The notes under the pieces: model-generated
What the model saw: only the letters and a program-made list of their open reading frames with translations
Told to the model about the DNA's origin: nothing
The model's database searches: none
NCBI GenBank assembly: GCA_019359355.1
Contig: JAHHHM010000009.1
Location: forward strand, 124,001 to 188,000
Source of the DNA: Microcoleus vaginatus WJT46-NPBG5
GTDB lineage: Bacteria; Cyanobacteriota; Cyanobacteriia; Cyanobacteriales; Oscillatoriaceae
DNA: 64,000 nt
Reading direction: 5' to 3'
In this document: positions 26,921 to 36,415 of the stretch, in pieces
How positions within the stretch are numbered: the stretch's first letter is position 1
Layout: every line of letters begins with the position of its first letter
Translations under genes and position numbers: made by a program

Positions 26921-27031
26921 AAATTCTCTCATTTTGGTTTTTAAATTCTTCTCCAAAAGTCATTGATTGCCGGCATCTATCAAAAAGTCAGAGTAAATAA
27001 CATCTACATTACCTTCTATTTTCGTATTAAC

Positions 27032-27070
27032 TTTAACGGTTCAGTTGTTTGTGGTAACTGAAGCGTTAAA
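27032..27070. promoter_or_regulatory. 15-bp inverted repeat upstream of ggt
   Basis: TTTAACGGTTCAGTT (27032-27046) and AACTGAAGCGTTAAA (27056-27070) pair at 14 of 15 positions around a 9-base loop. It ends 106 bases before the ggt start and begins 112 bases after the small upstream gene. No T-run follows, so an operator or mRNA leader hairpin is as likely as a terminator. Confidence 0.55.
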
Positions 27071-27176
27071 ATCATAATCTTCTAATTGCCGCGCTGCCGG
27101 CCTCTTCTAACAACCTTACCCACCCACATCAGAAGTGTTGTAGAGTGCAAACATCTACGAACCGGCAACCGATGCC

Positions 27177-28775
27177 ATGAATCGCGCAAATCTTACAGAA
27201 AACCCCTATTCTTCAACCCGACAAGTCATCATGGGACGGCGGGGTGCAGTCGCGACAAGCCAACCCCTTGCCACCCTCGCCGGCATGGAAATGTTGTGGG
27301 CGGGGGGAAATGCTGTGGATGCCGCCATTGCAATGGCAGTCGCCCTAACCGTTGTTGAACCCACCTCAAACGGCATCGGTTCTGATGCTTTCGCCCTCGT
27401 TTGGGATGGCAAGTTGCATGGTTTAAATGGTTCTGGCAAAAGTTGCCAGAACTTGACAACGGAATACTTTTCTGAAGTCGATAAAATTCCAACTTATGGC
27501 TGGCTGCCGGTGACGGTTCCAGGTGCGGTGTCTGCGTGGCGTGGGGTGTGGGAACGTTGGGGCCGGCTGCCATTTGAACAATTGTTCGCGCCGGCAATTC
27601 GCTATGCCGAGGAAGGCTTTCCCGTTTCGCCGGTGACATCCCTGGCTTGGAAACGTGCAGAGGCAGCTTATTTATCTCAAACCGGCCCAGAATTTCAGGC
27701 ATTTAAAGCAGTCTTTTTTAACAATAACCGCGCACCGGCTGCCGGGGAAATTTGGGCCAGTCCTGCCCATGCTGAAACTTTGCGGGAGATTGCAACCACC
27801 GGTGGTGAAAGTTTTTATAGGGGCCGGCTGGCTGAGAAAATGGCTAATTTTGCCACTGAAACCGGCGGTTTTTTAACCTTAGCTGACCTTGCCGCGCACC
27901 AAGCGGACTGGGTAACACCCATTTCTACAGACTATCGCGGTTTTAGTGTTTGGGAAATGCCACCCAACACGCAAGGGTTAGCCACATTAATTGCACTGAA
28001 TATTCTAGAAGGCTTTGATTTAGGAAAATATCCCCGCGAGTCAGTTGAAAGCTACCACCGGCAGATTGAGGCAATGAAACTTGCCTTTGCCGATGTTCAC
28101 CGCTACACCGCTGATCCCAGATTTATGGAGATGCCGGTGGAACGACTTTTAGATAAAACTTATGCCACACAACGCCGGCAACTGATTGGAGAAACCGCCA
28201 TTCCCTTAGCTGAACCGGGTTTACCCAAAGGGGGAACTGTCTATCTCGCCGCTGCCGATGGAGAATTGATGGTTTCGTTTATTCAATCTAATTTTACGGG
28301 TTTTGGCAGTGGTGTCCTAATTCCCGGCACCGGCATTGCCTTGCATAACCGGGGAATTGGGTTTACTTTAGCAGCCGGTCATCCCAATCAGTTTGCGCCG
28401 GCAAAGCGTCCTTTTCATACCATTATTCCCGGTTTTCTCTCGCAAGATGGCGTGCCGGTAGGCCCATTTGGCGTGATGGGAGGGGCAATGCAACCCCAAG
28501 GACATTTGCAAGTTGTGGTGAATTTGGTTGATTACGGCATGAATCCCCAAGCCGCCCTCGATGCTCCCCGGTGGCATTTTGTCAAGGACAATCACGTATT
28601 TTTAGAACCGGCTGCCGGTGTTCAATTACCGCAGGAACTAAACGAACGCGGTCACAATATTCAAGTGAATCCAGACGCGGGTTTATTTGGTCGCGGCCAA
28701 ATCATTTTACGACAAAATAATGTGTTAATCGCCGCATCCGAACCCCGCGCCGATGGATTAGCACTTGCCTGGTAA
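27177..28775 (+). CDS. ggt: Gamma-glutamyltransferase family protein
   Basis: A 532-residue Ntn-hydrolase. The large-subunit region has GGNAVDAAIAMAVALTVVEPTSNGIGSDAF. Self-cleavage would occur before Thr354 in KGGTVYLAAADGELMVSF, which becomes the catalytic nucleophile of the small subunit. The glycine-rich GVMGGAMQPQGHLQVV and the DAPRW motif complete the substrate pocket. The family removes gamma-glutamyl groups from glutathione and related peptides, usually in the periplasm. No signal peptide is evident from the ATG at 27177, so location is uncertain; cyanobacterial members of this shorter YwrD-like type are often cytoplasmic. The gene stands alone between two structured spacers. Confidence 0.88.
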   Translation: MNRANLTENPYSSTRQVIMGRRGAVATSQPLATLAGMEMLWAGGNAVDAAIAMAVALTVVEPTSNGIGSDAFALVWDGKLHGLNGSGKSCQNLTTEYFSEVDKIPTYGWLPVTVPGAVSAWRGVWERWGRLPFEQLFAPAIRYAEEGFPVSPVTSLAWKRAEAAYLSQTGPEFQAFKAVFFNNNRAPAAGEIWASPAHAETLREIATTGGESFYRGRLAEKMANFATETGGFLTLADLAAHQADWVTPISTDYRGFSVWEMPPNTQGLATLIALNILEGFDLGKYPRESVESYHRQIEAMKLAFADVHRYTADPRFMEMPVERLLDKTYATQRRQLIGETAIPLAEPGLPKGGTVYLAAADGELMVSFIQSNFTGFGSGVLIPGTGIALHNRGIGFTLAAGHPNQFAPAKRPFHTIIPGFLSQDGVPVGPFGVMGGAMQPQGHLQVVVNLVDYGMNPQAALDAPRWHFVKDNHVFLEPAAGVQLPQELNERGHNIQVNPDAGLFGRGQIILRQNNVLIAASEPRADGLALAW

Positions 28776-28812
28776 TAAACATCAAGCAAGGTGCGTGGCT
28801 TTCGCACGCTAC

Positions 28813-28838
28813 TGAGTTAACTCAACCTAATATTAGGT
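28813..28838. promoter_or_regulatory. Two abutting perfect palindromes between convergent genes
   Basis: TGAGTTAACTCA (28813-28824) is immediately followed by ACCTAATATTAGGT (28825-28838). Both are perfect. They lie between the convergent ends of ggt and the TPR protease gene. The sites could bind proteins or form back-to-back hairpins; no T-run is present. Confidence 0.45.
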
Positions 28839-28891
28839 GATAGAAACTGAGTTCAGCTAATAACCTAAGAAAAATGAATTCTCATCAATTT

Positions 28892-30787
28892 TTAGCGCCC
28901 TAACTCTTGTAAAATAGTTTTTCGTAATTCCTGGCCGTATTTTACGTTTGGATTAATTTTCAGCCCCTTCTCCACAGACTCAAGCGCTTCTTGATTTCGT
29001 CCCTGTAAAACTAGCACTATGCCGCGTCCAAACCAAGTATCAGCATTCTTAGGCTTAATTTGAATGGCCTTGTCATAAGAAGCAACCGCATCTTCGTAGC
29101 GTTTCAACTCAGATAGCGCCATGCCTCGGAGAAGCCAAGCATCAGCATCGTTAGGCTTAAATTGAATGGCCTTGTCATAAGAAGCAACCGCATCTTTGTA
29201 ACGTTTCAAGTCAGATAGCGCATTGCCTCGAAAATACCAAGCATTAGCAAAGTCAGACTTAATTTGAATCGCTTTGTCATAAGAAGCAACCGCATCCTTG
29301 TAGCGTTTCAAATCATCTAGCGCCAAGCCTCGGTTATACCAAGCATTAGCAAGGTCAGAATTAATTTGAACTGTCTTGGCAGAATGCATTTGAATGGCCT
29401 TGTCGTAAGAAGCAACCGCCTCTTCGTAGCGTTTCAAGTGATTTAGCGCATTGCCTCGATTAAACCACCAAGCTGTTGCAGGAATGTCTGACTTAATTTG
29501 AATGGCCTTGTCATAGGAAGCAATCGCCTCTTCATAGCGTTTCAAGTCATATAGCGCATTGCCTCGCTTGAACCAAGCATCAACAAAGCGAGAACTAATT
29601 TGAACTGCCTTGTCGTAAGAAGCAAGCGCATCTTTATAGCGTTTCAAGTCATATAGTGCATTGGCTCGAAAATACCAAGCTATAGCTTTGTCAGGCTTAA
29701 TTTTAACTGCCTTGTCATAAGAAGTAACCGCATCGTTGTAGCGTTTCAAGTGATTTAGCGCAAAGCCTCGGCCAAACCAAGCGTCAGCAAAGTCAGACTT
29801 AATTTGAATCGCCTTGTCATAAGAAGCAACCGCATCTTCGTAGCGTTGCGAGTTAAATAGCGCCTGGCCTCGCTCATACCAAGCCTCAGCAAAGCGAGAA
29901 TTAATTTGAATGGCCTTGTCATAAGCAGCAACCGCATCTTCATTCAATTGAAGCCAATGCAAATTCCGGCCAATATTGAACCAGTCCTTAGCACTTTGTA
30001 CACTAGCAATATCACCGACAGAAACCTTATTAACATTTGCTAGAAATGTTTTCATAGGAATTGCCCACTCAATATCGGGAGTTTCTACCACTCCTCCCTC
30101 ATTGTTCCTATTGACTGCCGAATGTGGTTTTTGCAAAAATTTATTATTAAATAACATCATATAAAAAGCTTTTCCCCTGGGAAGTGCGTGAACTGCCACT
30201 ACATTTCCGATTTTATCAAACACCGGACTTCCACTCATTTCATTGGCAGTAGTAGCATTATAAGAAATAGCATAACCTTCAGTTATGTCTTGGTTTGTTA
30301 ATATACGACTGGAAACGAAGTGGTTATTTATTTTGCCACCCTCAGTCTCTTTTGTAAATCCAGCAATGTAAACATTATCGCCAATTTTAAGATTCTCAGA
30401 ATTACCAAGCTTGAGAGCTTTATAGGGGCAATCTTCACTGCCGGCATCAAATGTCACTACTGCTAAATCATGATTGGGAAAAAGTCGAATTTTGTTAGTT
30501 ATCCAAATTTTTAAATCAGAGGTTTGCAGCCGCACTGGACTACTCATCCCAATGACATGACGTGTAGTTAAAACTGTGCAGACATTCTTTTCCCCATCCA
30601 CAAAAAATCCTGTGCCATTCTCCCCCCGTTTCTCATTGGTAATTAACACAACGCTAGGAGTTAATTTGGTAATATGAGCGGGAGCGAGTAACTTGGAAAC
30701 ACCGGCAGATAATTTTCCTCCAACAGAACAGCCGATAAGAGATAAGCTAACAAAGCTGGAAAAAAGGAATCCGTAACGAAATTTCAT
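28892..30787 (-). CDS. Lipoprotein trypsin-like serine protease with ten TPR repeats
   Basis: A protein of about 631 residues. The N-terminus is a lipoprotein signal with lipobox LIGC (acylated Cys20). Next is a chymotrypsin-fold protease domain with His77 (TTRHVIG), Asp107 (NHDLAVV) and Ser187 (EMSGSPVF) as the triad, and then ten tandem TPR units from about residue 260 to the end, each with AW(Y/F)xRGxAL and AVASYDKAIQI. TPRs would hold substrates or partners while the protein is anchored to a membrane facing the periplasm. The frame opens at a TTG (30799), but GAGGTG before the ATG at 30787 fixes the start. Unit six carries a short extra loop (HSAKTVQINS). The repeats are nearly identical in DNA, suggesting recent expansion. 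Confidence 0.88.
   Translation of the reverse strand: MKFRYGFLFSSFVSLSLIGCSVGGKLSAGVSKLLAPAHITKLTPSVVLITNEKRGENGTGFFVDGEKNVCTVLTTRHVIGMSSPVRLQTSDLKIWITNKIRLFPNHDLAVVTFDAGSEDCPYKALKLGNSENLKIGDNVYIAGFTKETEGGKINNHFVSSRILTNQDITEGYAISYNATTANEMSGSPVFDKIGNVVAVHALPRGKAFYMMLFNNKFLQKPHSAVNRNNEGGVVETPDIEWAIPMKTFLANVNKVSVGDIASVQSAKDWFNIGRNLHWLQLNEDAVAAYDKAIQINSRFAEAWYERGQALFNSQRYEDAVASYDKAIQIKSDFADAWFGRGFALNHLKRYNDAVTSYDKAVKIKPDKAIAWYFRANALYDLKRYKDALASYDKAVQISSRFVDAWFKRGNALYDLKRYEEAIASYDKAIQIKSDIPATAWWFNRGNALNHLKRYEEAVASYDKAIQMHSAKTVQINSDLANAWYNRGLALDDLKRYKDAVASYDKAIQIKSDFANAWYFRGNALSDLKRYKDAVASYDKAIQFKPNDADAWLLRGMALSELKRYEDAVASYDKAIQIKPKNADTWFGRGIVLVLQGRNQEALESVEKGLKINPNVKYGQELRKTILQELGR
28940..29995 (-). 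repeat. Tandem ~102-bp DNA repeats encoding the TPR array
   Basis: Ten 34-codon units repeat with high DNA identity; the phrases CTTGTCATAAGAAGCAACCGCATC and TAGCGTTTCAAG recur in nearly every unit on the plus strand. Such an array can gain or lose units by slippage or recombination. Confidence 0.85.
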
Positions 30788-31331
30788 AGTGCACCTCAAG
30801 AATTTCAGGGTTAAGGCAGAGATGAACCTTTGAGATATTTTTCTCTGTTAATCTATACACCAATGATAATTTTTGAGAAATTACAACTCAAAAATTTACA
30901 GGTTTTAGCTTCGCCAATTGGCATCCGCCGGCAAATTGTTTAAACCTATTTAAATCGGCTACCAAATTCATTGATAACTCATCTTGAGACAACTGTCCCT
31001 AAAATGCCGATGTTTCAACATCAGTATGCACAGATCACAACCCAGTGCGGCCACAATCGCGGCCAGATGGCTGCCGGCGTTACGGCTGCCGGCCTCACAA
31101 TTAACGATTTGGCAAGAATAGGTGCAAAAACAAGCAAGCGTTTTATGGTAAAACAACCAAACTTAGCAGCGAAGTAAACTTTGCGTGTACAGCGCAATCA
31201 TCGGGGTTATTAACTGGCTGGATTGTTTGGTCTGTACTCCGTAGAATCATGTTGCCCTTGATTGCGGCAAACCTGAAGAACTTCACACCACAACCGCCCA
31301 CGCGGCTTCACAATGTTTAAAAAATCACGCC
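30788..31331. other. 544-base spacer between divergent protease and symporter genes
   Basis: No gene is strongly supported. A 68-codon frame at 30971-31177 lacks a ribosome site and a recognisable fold. No riboswitch core was recognised before the amino-acid symporter. Confidence 0.35.
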
Positions 31332-32831
31332 ATGAAACGAACCTGGCTTTTATTTTTACTGATTCTGGCCTTACCTAGCGCCGCTCTCGCTGCGGAAACA
31401 GCAGCCCCAGGCGGCTTTTTAGATGCCATTGATGCTGTCTTCGCCCAGATGGTTGAGGCAATGTCTGGGCTGCTGTTCTTGAGCATCGGCGGTATGCCCT
31501 TTATTGTGCTGTGGCTGATTGGCGGTGCCATCTTCTTTACCATCCGGATGGGTTTTGTTAACATTCGGGCTTTCAAACACGCTATCTACGTGGTTCGGGG
31601 ACATTATGACGACCCGGCGGAAGAGGGCGAAGTCACACACTTTCAAGCTTTATCAGCTGCATTGTCGGCAACAGTAGGACTGGGGAATATTGCCGGCGTG
31701 GCCATTGCCATCAAGCTGGGTGGCCCTGGTGCGATGTTTTGGATGACACTTGCCGGCCTATTGGGTATGAGCAGCAAGTTTGTTGAGTGTACCCTTGGCC
31801 TCAAATACCGGCTGATCAGCCCAGATGGCCGTGTTTCTGGTGGCCCGATGTACTTTTTATCTCGCGGACTCGCTGAGGTTGGCTTGCGCCCACTGGGTAA
31901 GGTTCTAGCAATTTTCTTTGCGATCTTCTGCATTGGCGGGTCTTTCGGCGGGGGCAATATGTTCCAAGCCAACCAATCCTTTGCCGCCGTCGCCCAAGTT
32001 TTGCCGGTTTTCGCTGGCCGCAGTTGGCTCTACGGCTTAGTGATAGCCTTTTTAGTGGCCCTAGTCATTATCGGCGGAATTCGTCGCATTGGGGCAGTCG
32101 CAGAACTACTCGTGCCGGCTATGTGCCTCCTCTATGTCTTAGCTTCCCTGTGGATTCTGCTATTGAACATCCCAGAAATCCCTGGTGCTCTTGCCACGGT
32201 TGTCAGGGAAGCGTTTTCTCCGACAGCCGTTCAGGGAGGCTTTATCGGGGTACTTGTGCAGGGGGTGAGACGCGCATCTTTCTCCAACGAGGCGGGGATT
32301 GGATCGGCATCCATTGCCCACTCAGCCGCCCGGACTCATGAGCCGGTTCGTGAAGGAATTGTCGCCCTATTAGAACCGTTTATCGACACGGTGGTGATCT
32401 GCAATATGACGGCAATTGTTGTCATTCTCACCGGCGTCTACAGCGATCCCGCAACTGCTAACTTAGATGGCATTTACATGACCTCAGCGGCCTTTTCAAC
32501 GGTCATTAGTTGGTTTCCCGCAATCTTAGCGATTTCTGTTTTCCTGTTTGCTTTCTCAACAATGATTTCTTGGAGTTACTACGGGGAAAGAGCTTGGGCG
32601 TATCTATTTGGGGAAAATACAACAATTTTTTACAAGGCACTGTTCGTCATCTGCGTCTTCATCGGCTCAGTGGTGAACCTGCGCTCAGTGCTTGACTTCA
32701 GCGACATGATGATCCTAACGATGGCGTTCCCCAATATGTTGGGCGGCTTCCTCTTATCTAACAAAGTGGCAGCGGATCTCAAAAATTATATGGATCGTCT
32801 CAATAGTGGGGAGATGCCGGTTTATAAGTAG
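31332..32831 (+). CDS. Alanine/glycine:cation symporter (AGCS family)
   Basis: A 499-residue polytopic membrane protein of the AGCS/DAACS type, importing alanine or glycine with sodium or protons. Family motifs include GGMPFIVLWLIGGAIFFTIRMGFVNIR, the conserved SAALSATVGLGNIAGVAIAI, GMSSKFVECTLGLKYR, GGPMYFL and SFSNEAGIGSASIAHSAA, all near the substrate and ion sites. About eleven membrane segments are visible. It begins with a cleavable-looking signal sequence (LLFLLILALPSAALAAE), which is a feature of the cyanobacterial members. No ribosome site is obvious before the ATG at 31332. It stands alone, convergent with lipA. Confidence 0.92.
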   Translation: MKRTWLLFLLILALPSAALAAETAAPGGFLDAIDAVFAQMVEAMSGLLFLSIGGMPFIVLWLIGGAIFFTIRMGFVNIRAFKHAIYVVRGHYDDPAEEGEVTHFQALSAALSATVGLGNIAGVAIAIKLGGPGAMFWMTLAGLLGMSSKFVECTLGLKYRLISPDGRVSGGPMYFLSRGLAEVGLRPLGKVLAIFFAIFCIGGSFGGGNMFQANQSFAAVAQVLPVFAGRSWLYGLVIAFLVALVIIGGIRRIGAVAELLVPAMCLLYVLASLWILLLNIPEIPGALATVVREAFSPTAVQGGFIGVLVQGVRRASFSNEAGIGSASIAHSAARTHEPVREGIVALLEPFIDTVVICNMTAIVVILTGVYSDPATANLDGIYMTSAAFSTVISWFPAILAISVFLFAFSTMISWSYYGERAWAYLFGENTTIFYKALFVICVFIGSVVNLRSVLDFSDMMILTMAFPNMLGGFLLSNKVAADLKNYMDRLNSGEMPVYK

Positions 32832-33001
32832 GGGAATGGGCATGGGGCTAGGCTGCGCCAACCTTTAGGTACGGGCATGAACTCAGGAATGAGGAATCAG
32901 CAACATTTTTCCCCTCAGCACTCAGCACTAAAAACTCCCCCAATCCCCCATGCCCCATGCCCAATTCCCCATGCCCCATGCCCCATGCCCCATGCCCCAT
33001 G
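32831..33001. repeat. CCCCATG heptanucleotide array with an inverted partner, between convergent genes
   Basis: Seven perfect copies of CCCCATG occupy 32946-33001 with one 7-base interruption (CCCAATT). At 32831-32847 the run GGGGAATGGGCATGGGG is the inverse complement of the array's interrupted unit (17 of 18 positions), so the spacer can fold into a long hairpin. Between the arms are CAGCACT-type short repeats. It sits exactly between the stop codons of the symporter and lipA and may act as a two-way terminator. Confidence 0.75.
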
Positions 33002-33003
33002 CC

Positions 33004-33945
33004 CTATTCCCTCTCCCCGGCATGATAAGAACTGCGAACCAAGGGGCCAGATCGCACGTGGGAAAAGCCCATTTCTGTGGCTATTTCGCCCAGGCGGCTA
33101 AATTCTTCGGGTGTCCAGTATTTTTGCACCGGCAGGTGTTCTAAGGAAGGACGCATATACTGTCCCAAGGTGATGCGATCACAGCCGGCTTCTCGCAAAT
33201 CTGCCATTGCTTCGATAATTTCAGTTTCTGTTTCCCCATGTCCCAGCATTAACCCTGATTTTGTGGGAATGCTGGGATTAATTTCTTTGACGATTCGCAA
33301 CACATCCAGCGACCGCTCATACTTGGCACCCCGGCGCACCGGCCCTTGCAAGCGTTTGACGGTTTCAATATTGTGGTTATAACAGGCGGGATTTGCCTGA
33401 ACGACAGTGTTGATGCGCTGGCGCTGCTGCTGTGCCGGCGAAACTTCCTCAGAATGACCGCCCCAAAAATCGGCGGTGAGGACTTCAATCTCAGTTTGAG
33501 GGTTAAGCCGGCGCACTGCTTCCATTGTCGCTACAAACCAGCCGGCACCACTATCGGGCAAGTCATCTCTAGCAACCGATGTCAGGACAACATAACGTAA
33601 GCCCAACTGCTGCACAGCGTCGGCGACCTTCTGGGGTTCTTCAGGATCTAAAGGCATCGGCGCATGACCTTTATCCACTTGACAAAAGGCGCAGGAGCGC
33701 GTACAAACAGGACCCATCAGCAGAAATGTTGCGGTTTTCTGGGAATAGCACTCCCCTCGGTTGGGACACCGGCCTTCTTCACAAATCGTGTGTATCTGGC
33801 GCTGCTTAATAATTCTTTGAACAGCCGAAAGTTCGCTGGCTTTGCCGATAGGGCGTCGTAGCCACTCTGGCATTGCTTCGATTTCTGCCCTCAGTTGTTT
33901 GTTTGATGATGAGGTTACGGAAGGTTGCTTATTTTGCTTAGGCAT
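33004..33945 (-). CDS. lipA: Lipoyl synthase
   Basis: A 313-residue radical-SAM enzyme that inserts two sulphurs into protein-bound octanoyl groups to make lipoyl cofactor. Both iron-sulphur clusters are visible: the auxiliary cluster in [12 protein letters not shown] (Cys55, 60, 66) and the radical-SAM cluster in CTRSCAFC (Cys81, 85, 88). RSSYHAGE at the C-terminus carries the conserved serine that ligates the auxiliary cluster. The frame is open upstream to 33987, but the ATG at 33945 gives the usual family length. An insertion ([13 protein letters not shown]) follows ADFWGGH and is not usual. No lipB is adjacent. Confidence 0.95.
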   Translation of the reverse strand: MPKQNKQPSVTSSSNKQLRAEIEAMPEWLRRPIGKASELSAVQRIIKQRQIHTICEEGRCPNRGECYSQKTATFLLMGPVCTRSCAFCQVDKGHAPMPLDPEEPQKVADAVQQLGLRYVVLTSVARDDLPDSGAGWFVATMEAVRRLNPQTEIEVLTADFWGGHSEEVSPAQQQRQRINTVVQANPACYNHNIETVKRLQGPVRRGAKYERSLDVLRIVKEINPSIPTKSGLMLGHGETETEIIEAMADLREAGCDRITLGQYMRPSLEHLPVQKYWTPEEFSRLGEIATEMGFSHVRSGPLVRSSYHAGERE

Positions 33946-34015
33946 AAACGTGAGATTATAATCCTTCAGGCAGGTTACTAACATCAATAACTGTGATATA
34001 TCTTGCCTTTCTCAA

Positions 34016-34038
34016 GAGAGACCTGTGGGGGGTCTCTC
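34016..34038. promoter_or_regulatory. 8-bp hairpin between divergent lipA and response-regulator genes
   Basis: GAGAGACC (34016-34023) and GGTCTCTC (34031-34038) pair perfectly around TGTGGGG. On the minus strand it lies in the lipA leader; on the plus strand it is about 390 bases upstream of the response regulator. An A-tract, not a T-tract, follows on the plus strand. Confidence 0.45.
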
Positions 34039-34428
34039 AAAAAGTGAGGTTGCTTTTTTGCTGTTGGCTCCAATAGGGCATTAAGCTAGGGGATGAAGAA
34101 CTCAGCTCGTTTTTAGCGAGACTTCAGAATACAGAAAAATGGAAATAGCCGGCTCAAAAATTGTATCGCTGCTATTACTGTTGTATAAAACTCTAATCAG
34201 AGTGATTTTGTTGGGCAGCGAGAACGCTACTTCATTTAGTTGTAGTGTGACTCACCGGGTCTGGGCTGGATACACCGCAGCTAGACATTGCTGATTCTTC
34301 TTCCCTCCTTGGCCTGAGCTAGTTTGTCTAATCGGGGTTGCATCCTCAACTAGGATTCAACTGCTTCAAGGTCACAAAACTGTCACCATTAAATTTAATC
34401 CTTCACTCAACCACTAGAGGAGTCAGTC

Positions 34429-34986
34429 GTGGCAAGTCACAAAATCCTGGTTATCGATGACAGTAAGGTCATTCGGGTGCGAGTTCGAGAAATGTTACCG
34501 CCTGGTAACTTTGAAGTCCTAGAAGCGAAAGATGGCGAAGAAGGACTCAAGCTAATCCGTCAGGCACGCCCCAATTTGATTATGTTAGATTTCCTGCTGC
34601 CTAAAGTGAGCGGTTGGGAAGTGTTTCAGCAGATCCAATCGAATGCTGAACTACGAAGCATTCCTCTGGTGTTAATGTCGGGGCGTAAAGAGGAAGTTAC
34701 GGAGAAAATTCAGGAACCATTTAAGCATTTTGCCTTTATCGAAAAGCCTTTTGAAAAGAAAACGCTGATTGAGGCGATCAAATTGGCTATGAAGATTGCG
34801 CCGAAAGCACCGGCACCGGCAGCCGCAGCCGCACCGACAGCCGCAGCCGGTGACGCAGCTTCAGGTGATTCTTCCGCAGATGTTCAGGCACTGAAGCAAC
34901 AAATGGTCAAAATGCAGGCTGAAATTGATGGCTTGAAGAAACAAATTACTCAGATTATGACGTTCATTAAACAAAAAATGAAGTAG
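34429..34986 (+). CDS. Response regulator with Ala/Pro linker and C-terminal coiled coil
   Basis: A 185-residue protein starting at GTG with AGGAG 6 bases upstream. The receiver domain has DD at 10-11, phospho-acceptor Asp54 (LIMLDFLLP), the conserved Ser in LVLMSGRK and Lys in IEKPFEK. It is followed by a low-complexity linker of Ala, Pro and Thr (about 125-147) and a helical tail (VQALKQQMVKMQAEIDGLKKQI) likely to form a coiled coil. There is no DNA-binding domain. The tail suggests oligomerisation or docking, as in PatA/PilG-like regulators, but no partner kinase or pilus gene is adjacent. Confidence 0.85.
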   Translation: MASHKILVIDDSKVIRVRVREMLPPGNFEVLEAKDGEEGLKLIRQARPNLIMLDFLLPKVSGWEVFQQIQSNAELRSIPLVLMSGRKEEVTEKIQEPFKHFAFIEKPFEKKTLIEAIKLAMKIAPKAPAPAAAAAPTAAAGDAASGDSSADVQALKQQMVKMQAEIDGLKKQITQIMTFIKQKMK

Positions 34987-35104
34987 CCGGCACGGTTAAG
35001 CGATGGGCTGTGGGGGAGTGCCGGCAGGTATGGAAGTCAACCAATTTACCCCCACCATTGGCTAGCCGGCAGCTTGAAAATGTGATTCACTGACCAATTG
35101 CAGG

Positions 35105-35123
35105 GGCACGGCATTACCGTGTC
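35105..35123. repeat. GGCACGG-CCGTGTC hairpin, a dispersed-repeat type
   Basis: GGCACGG and CCGTGTC pair (one G-U) around CATTA. The wider string AGGGGCACGGCATTACCG resembles a palindromic element repeated in many cyanobacterial spacers. No T-run follows. Confidence 0.45.
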
Positions 35124-35215
35124 CTTCTCGGTTTAATGGGCCATTTCGGGAATGCTGAGTGCTCAGGGAGGTGGCTGAATTCCCAACTTAAGATTTGTCC
35201 CAATCGCGTTTGAGA

Positions 35216-36094
35216 ATGGAAAAGATGATAGATATCACATCTACAGTTAACCGAGCAAATACTGCCGGCATTAATGCTACAGACATTCAACTTTTAGTGC
35301 TCGATATTGATGGCACCATTGCCGGGGTGTCGAATGAAATAAACGAGCCGGTGAAGCAAGCAATTAAAGCAGCTCAAAGGAAAGGTGTCCAAGTGGCGGT
35401 GGCAACCGGGCGGATGTACTGCTCTGCTTTGCGCTTCTATGAGGAAATTGGCTCGACTCTACCCCTCATAAGCTACCAGGGAGCGCTGATTAAAGATCCC
35501 ACCAATCAACACCTTCACCGGCACTTGCGACTTTCTCAACCACTTGCGTTACAACTGCTGGATCATTTTGAGTTGCCGGAATTGCGATCCCTGCTTTCTG
35601 TCCACTGTTACGTTGATGACCGGCTTTATGTGCGTGAACTCACCCCAGCCAGTATCGCTTATGGCGAACGTACCGGCGTAGAGCCAATTCCAGTTGGTGA
35701 CTTGCGTCAATTTCTGACAATTGAACCAACCAAAATCTTAGCGCTGTGTGATGATCCCGCCGTCATTGACCAGTTATTAGGGACTTTGCGTGGACGCTAC
35801 ACGCCGGCTGAGCTTTACTTAACCAAATCCGTCGCCACTTTTTTTGAAGCCACTCACCCAGCCGTGAACAAAGGTGAAGCGGTTCGTTATCTGGCTGAGG
35901 AGATACTGGGCTTACCGGCCTCTAGCGTGATGACGATTGGCGATAACTTTAATGATGTCGAAATGCTTGCTTATGCCGGCCTTGGTGTAGCGATGGGCAA
36001 TGCGCCGGCAGAAGTAAAGGCTGTGGCTAAATGGGTTGCTCCAAGCGTCGAGCAAGACGGTGCTGCGGCAGCGATTGAGGCGTTTTTGCTATAA
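35216..36094 (+). CDS. Cof-type HAD-IIB family phosphatase
   Basis: A protein of about 292 residues. HAD motif I is LLVLDIDGTIAG with the nucleophile Asp, motif II includes VATGRM, and motif IV is MTIGDNFNDVEML; a C2B-type cap lies between them. The family hydrolyses sugar phosphates and similar metabolites; the substrate is unknown. The frame is open from a TTG at 35195. The ATG at 35216 or the next at 35225 are likelier; neither has a strong ribosome site. The gene is followed by a 10-bp hairpin. Confidence 0.85.
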   Translation: MEKMIDITSTVNRANTAGINATDIQLLVLDIDGTIAGVSNEINEPVKQAIKAAQRKGVQVAVATGRMYCSALRFYEEIGSTLPLISYQGALIKDPTNQHLHRHLRLSQPLALQLLDHFELPELRSLLSVHCYVDDRLYVRELTPASIAYGERTGVEPIPVGDLRQFLTIEPTKILALCDDPAVIDQLLGTLRGRYTPAELYLTKSVATFFEATHPAVNKGEAVRYLAEEILGLPASSVMTIGDNFNDVEMLAYAGLGVAMGNAPAEVKAVAKWVAPSVEQDGAAAAIEAFLL

Positions 36095-36107
36095 GCGCTC
36101 AGCAGAA

Positions 36108-36146
36108 AGGGCACCGACGACTGGCCGTGTTTCGTCTCGGTGCCCT
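36108..36146 (+). terminator. 10-bp hairpin after the HAD gene
   Basis: AGGGCACCGA (36108-36117) and TCGGTGCCCT (36137-36146) are perfect complements starting 13 bases past the stop codon, with a 19-base loop. It lacks a T-run, so termination is probable from position rather than from form. Confidence 0.5.
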
Positions 36147-36415
36147 CGCTGGTTCGCTCCTCACACAAGAGAAACTCTAGCCTATGGATGTTTGGTTTGT
36201 CAATCCCTCTTCTTATATTTTTATTGCAAGTTTTATTGATGTTTTAACCCTTAACCATAGATTTTAGATTATGGATTGAAATTTTTGGATGATATAGGGT
36301 TGGTATACGGAGCTGACTCTGATCCTAAAACCCTTTCCTACTATCCTTTTAAGGATTTTAAAATGAAGGTTTAAGAAAGTAGTATTCAAACAGCTTTCAT
36401 TTCATTATCAAAATC

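Noticed and set aside
27229-27702. A 157-codon minus-strand frame inside ggt
   Set aside because: It is antisense to a clearly conserved enzyme, has no ribosome site and no recognisable motif.
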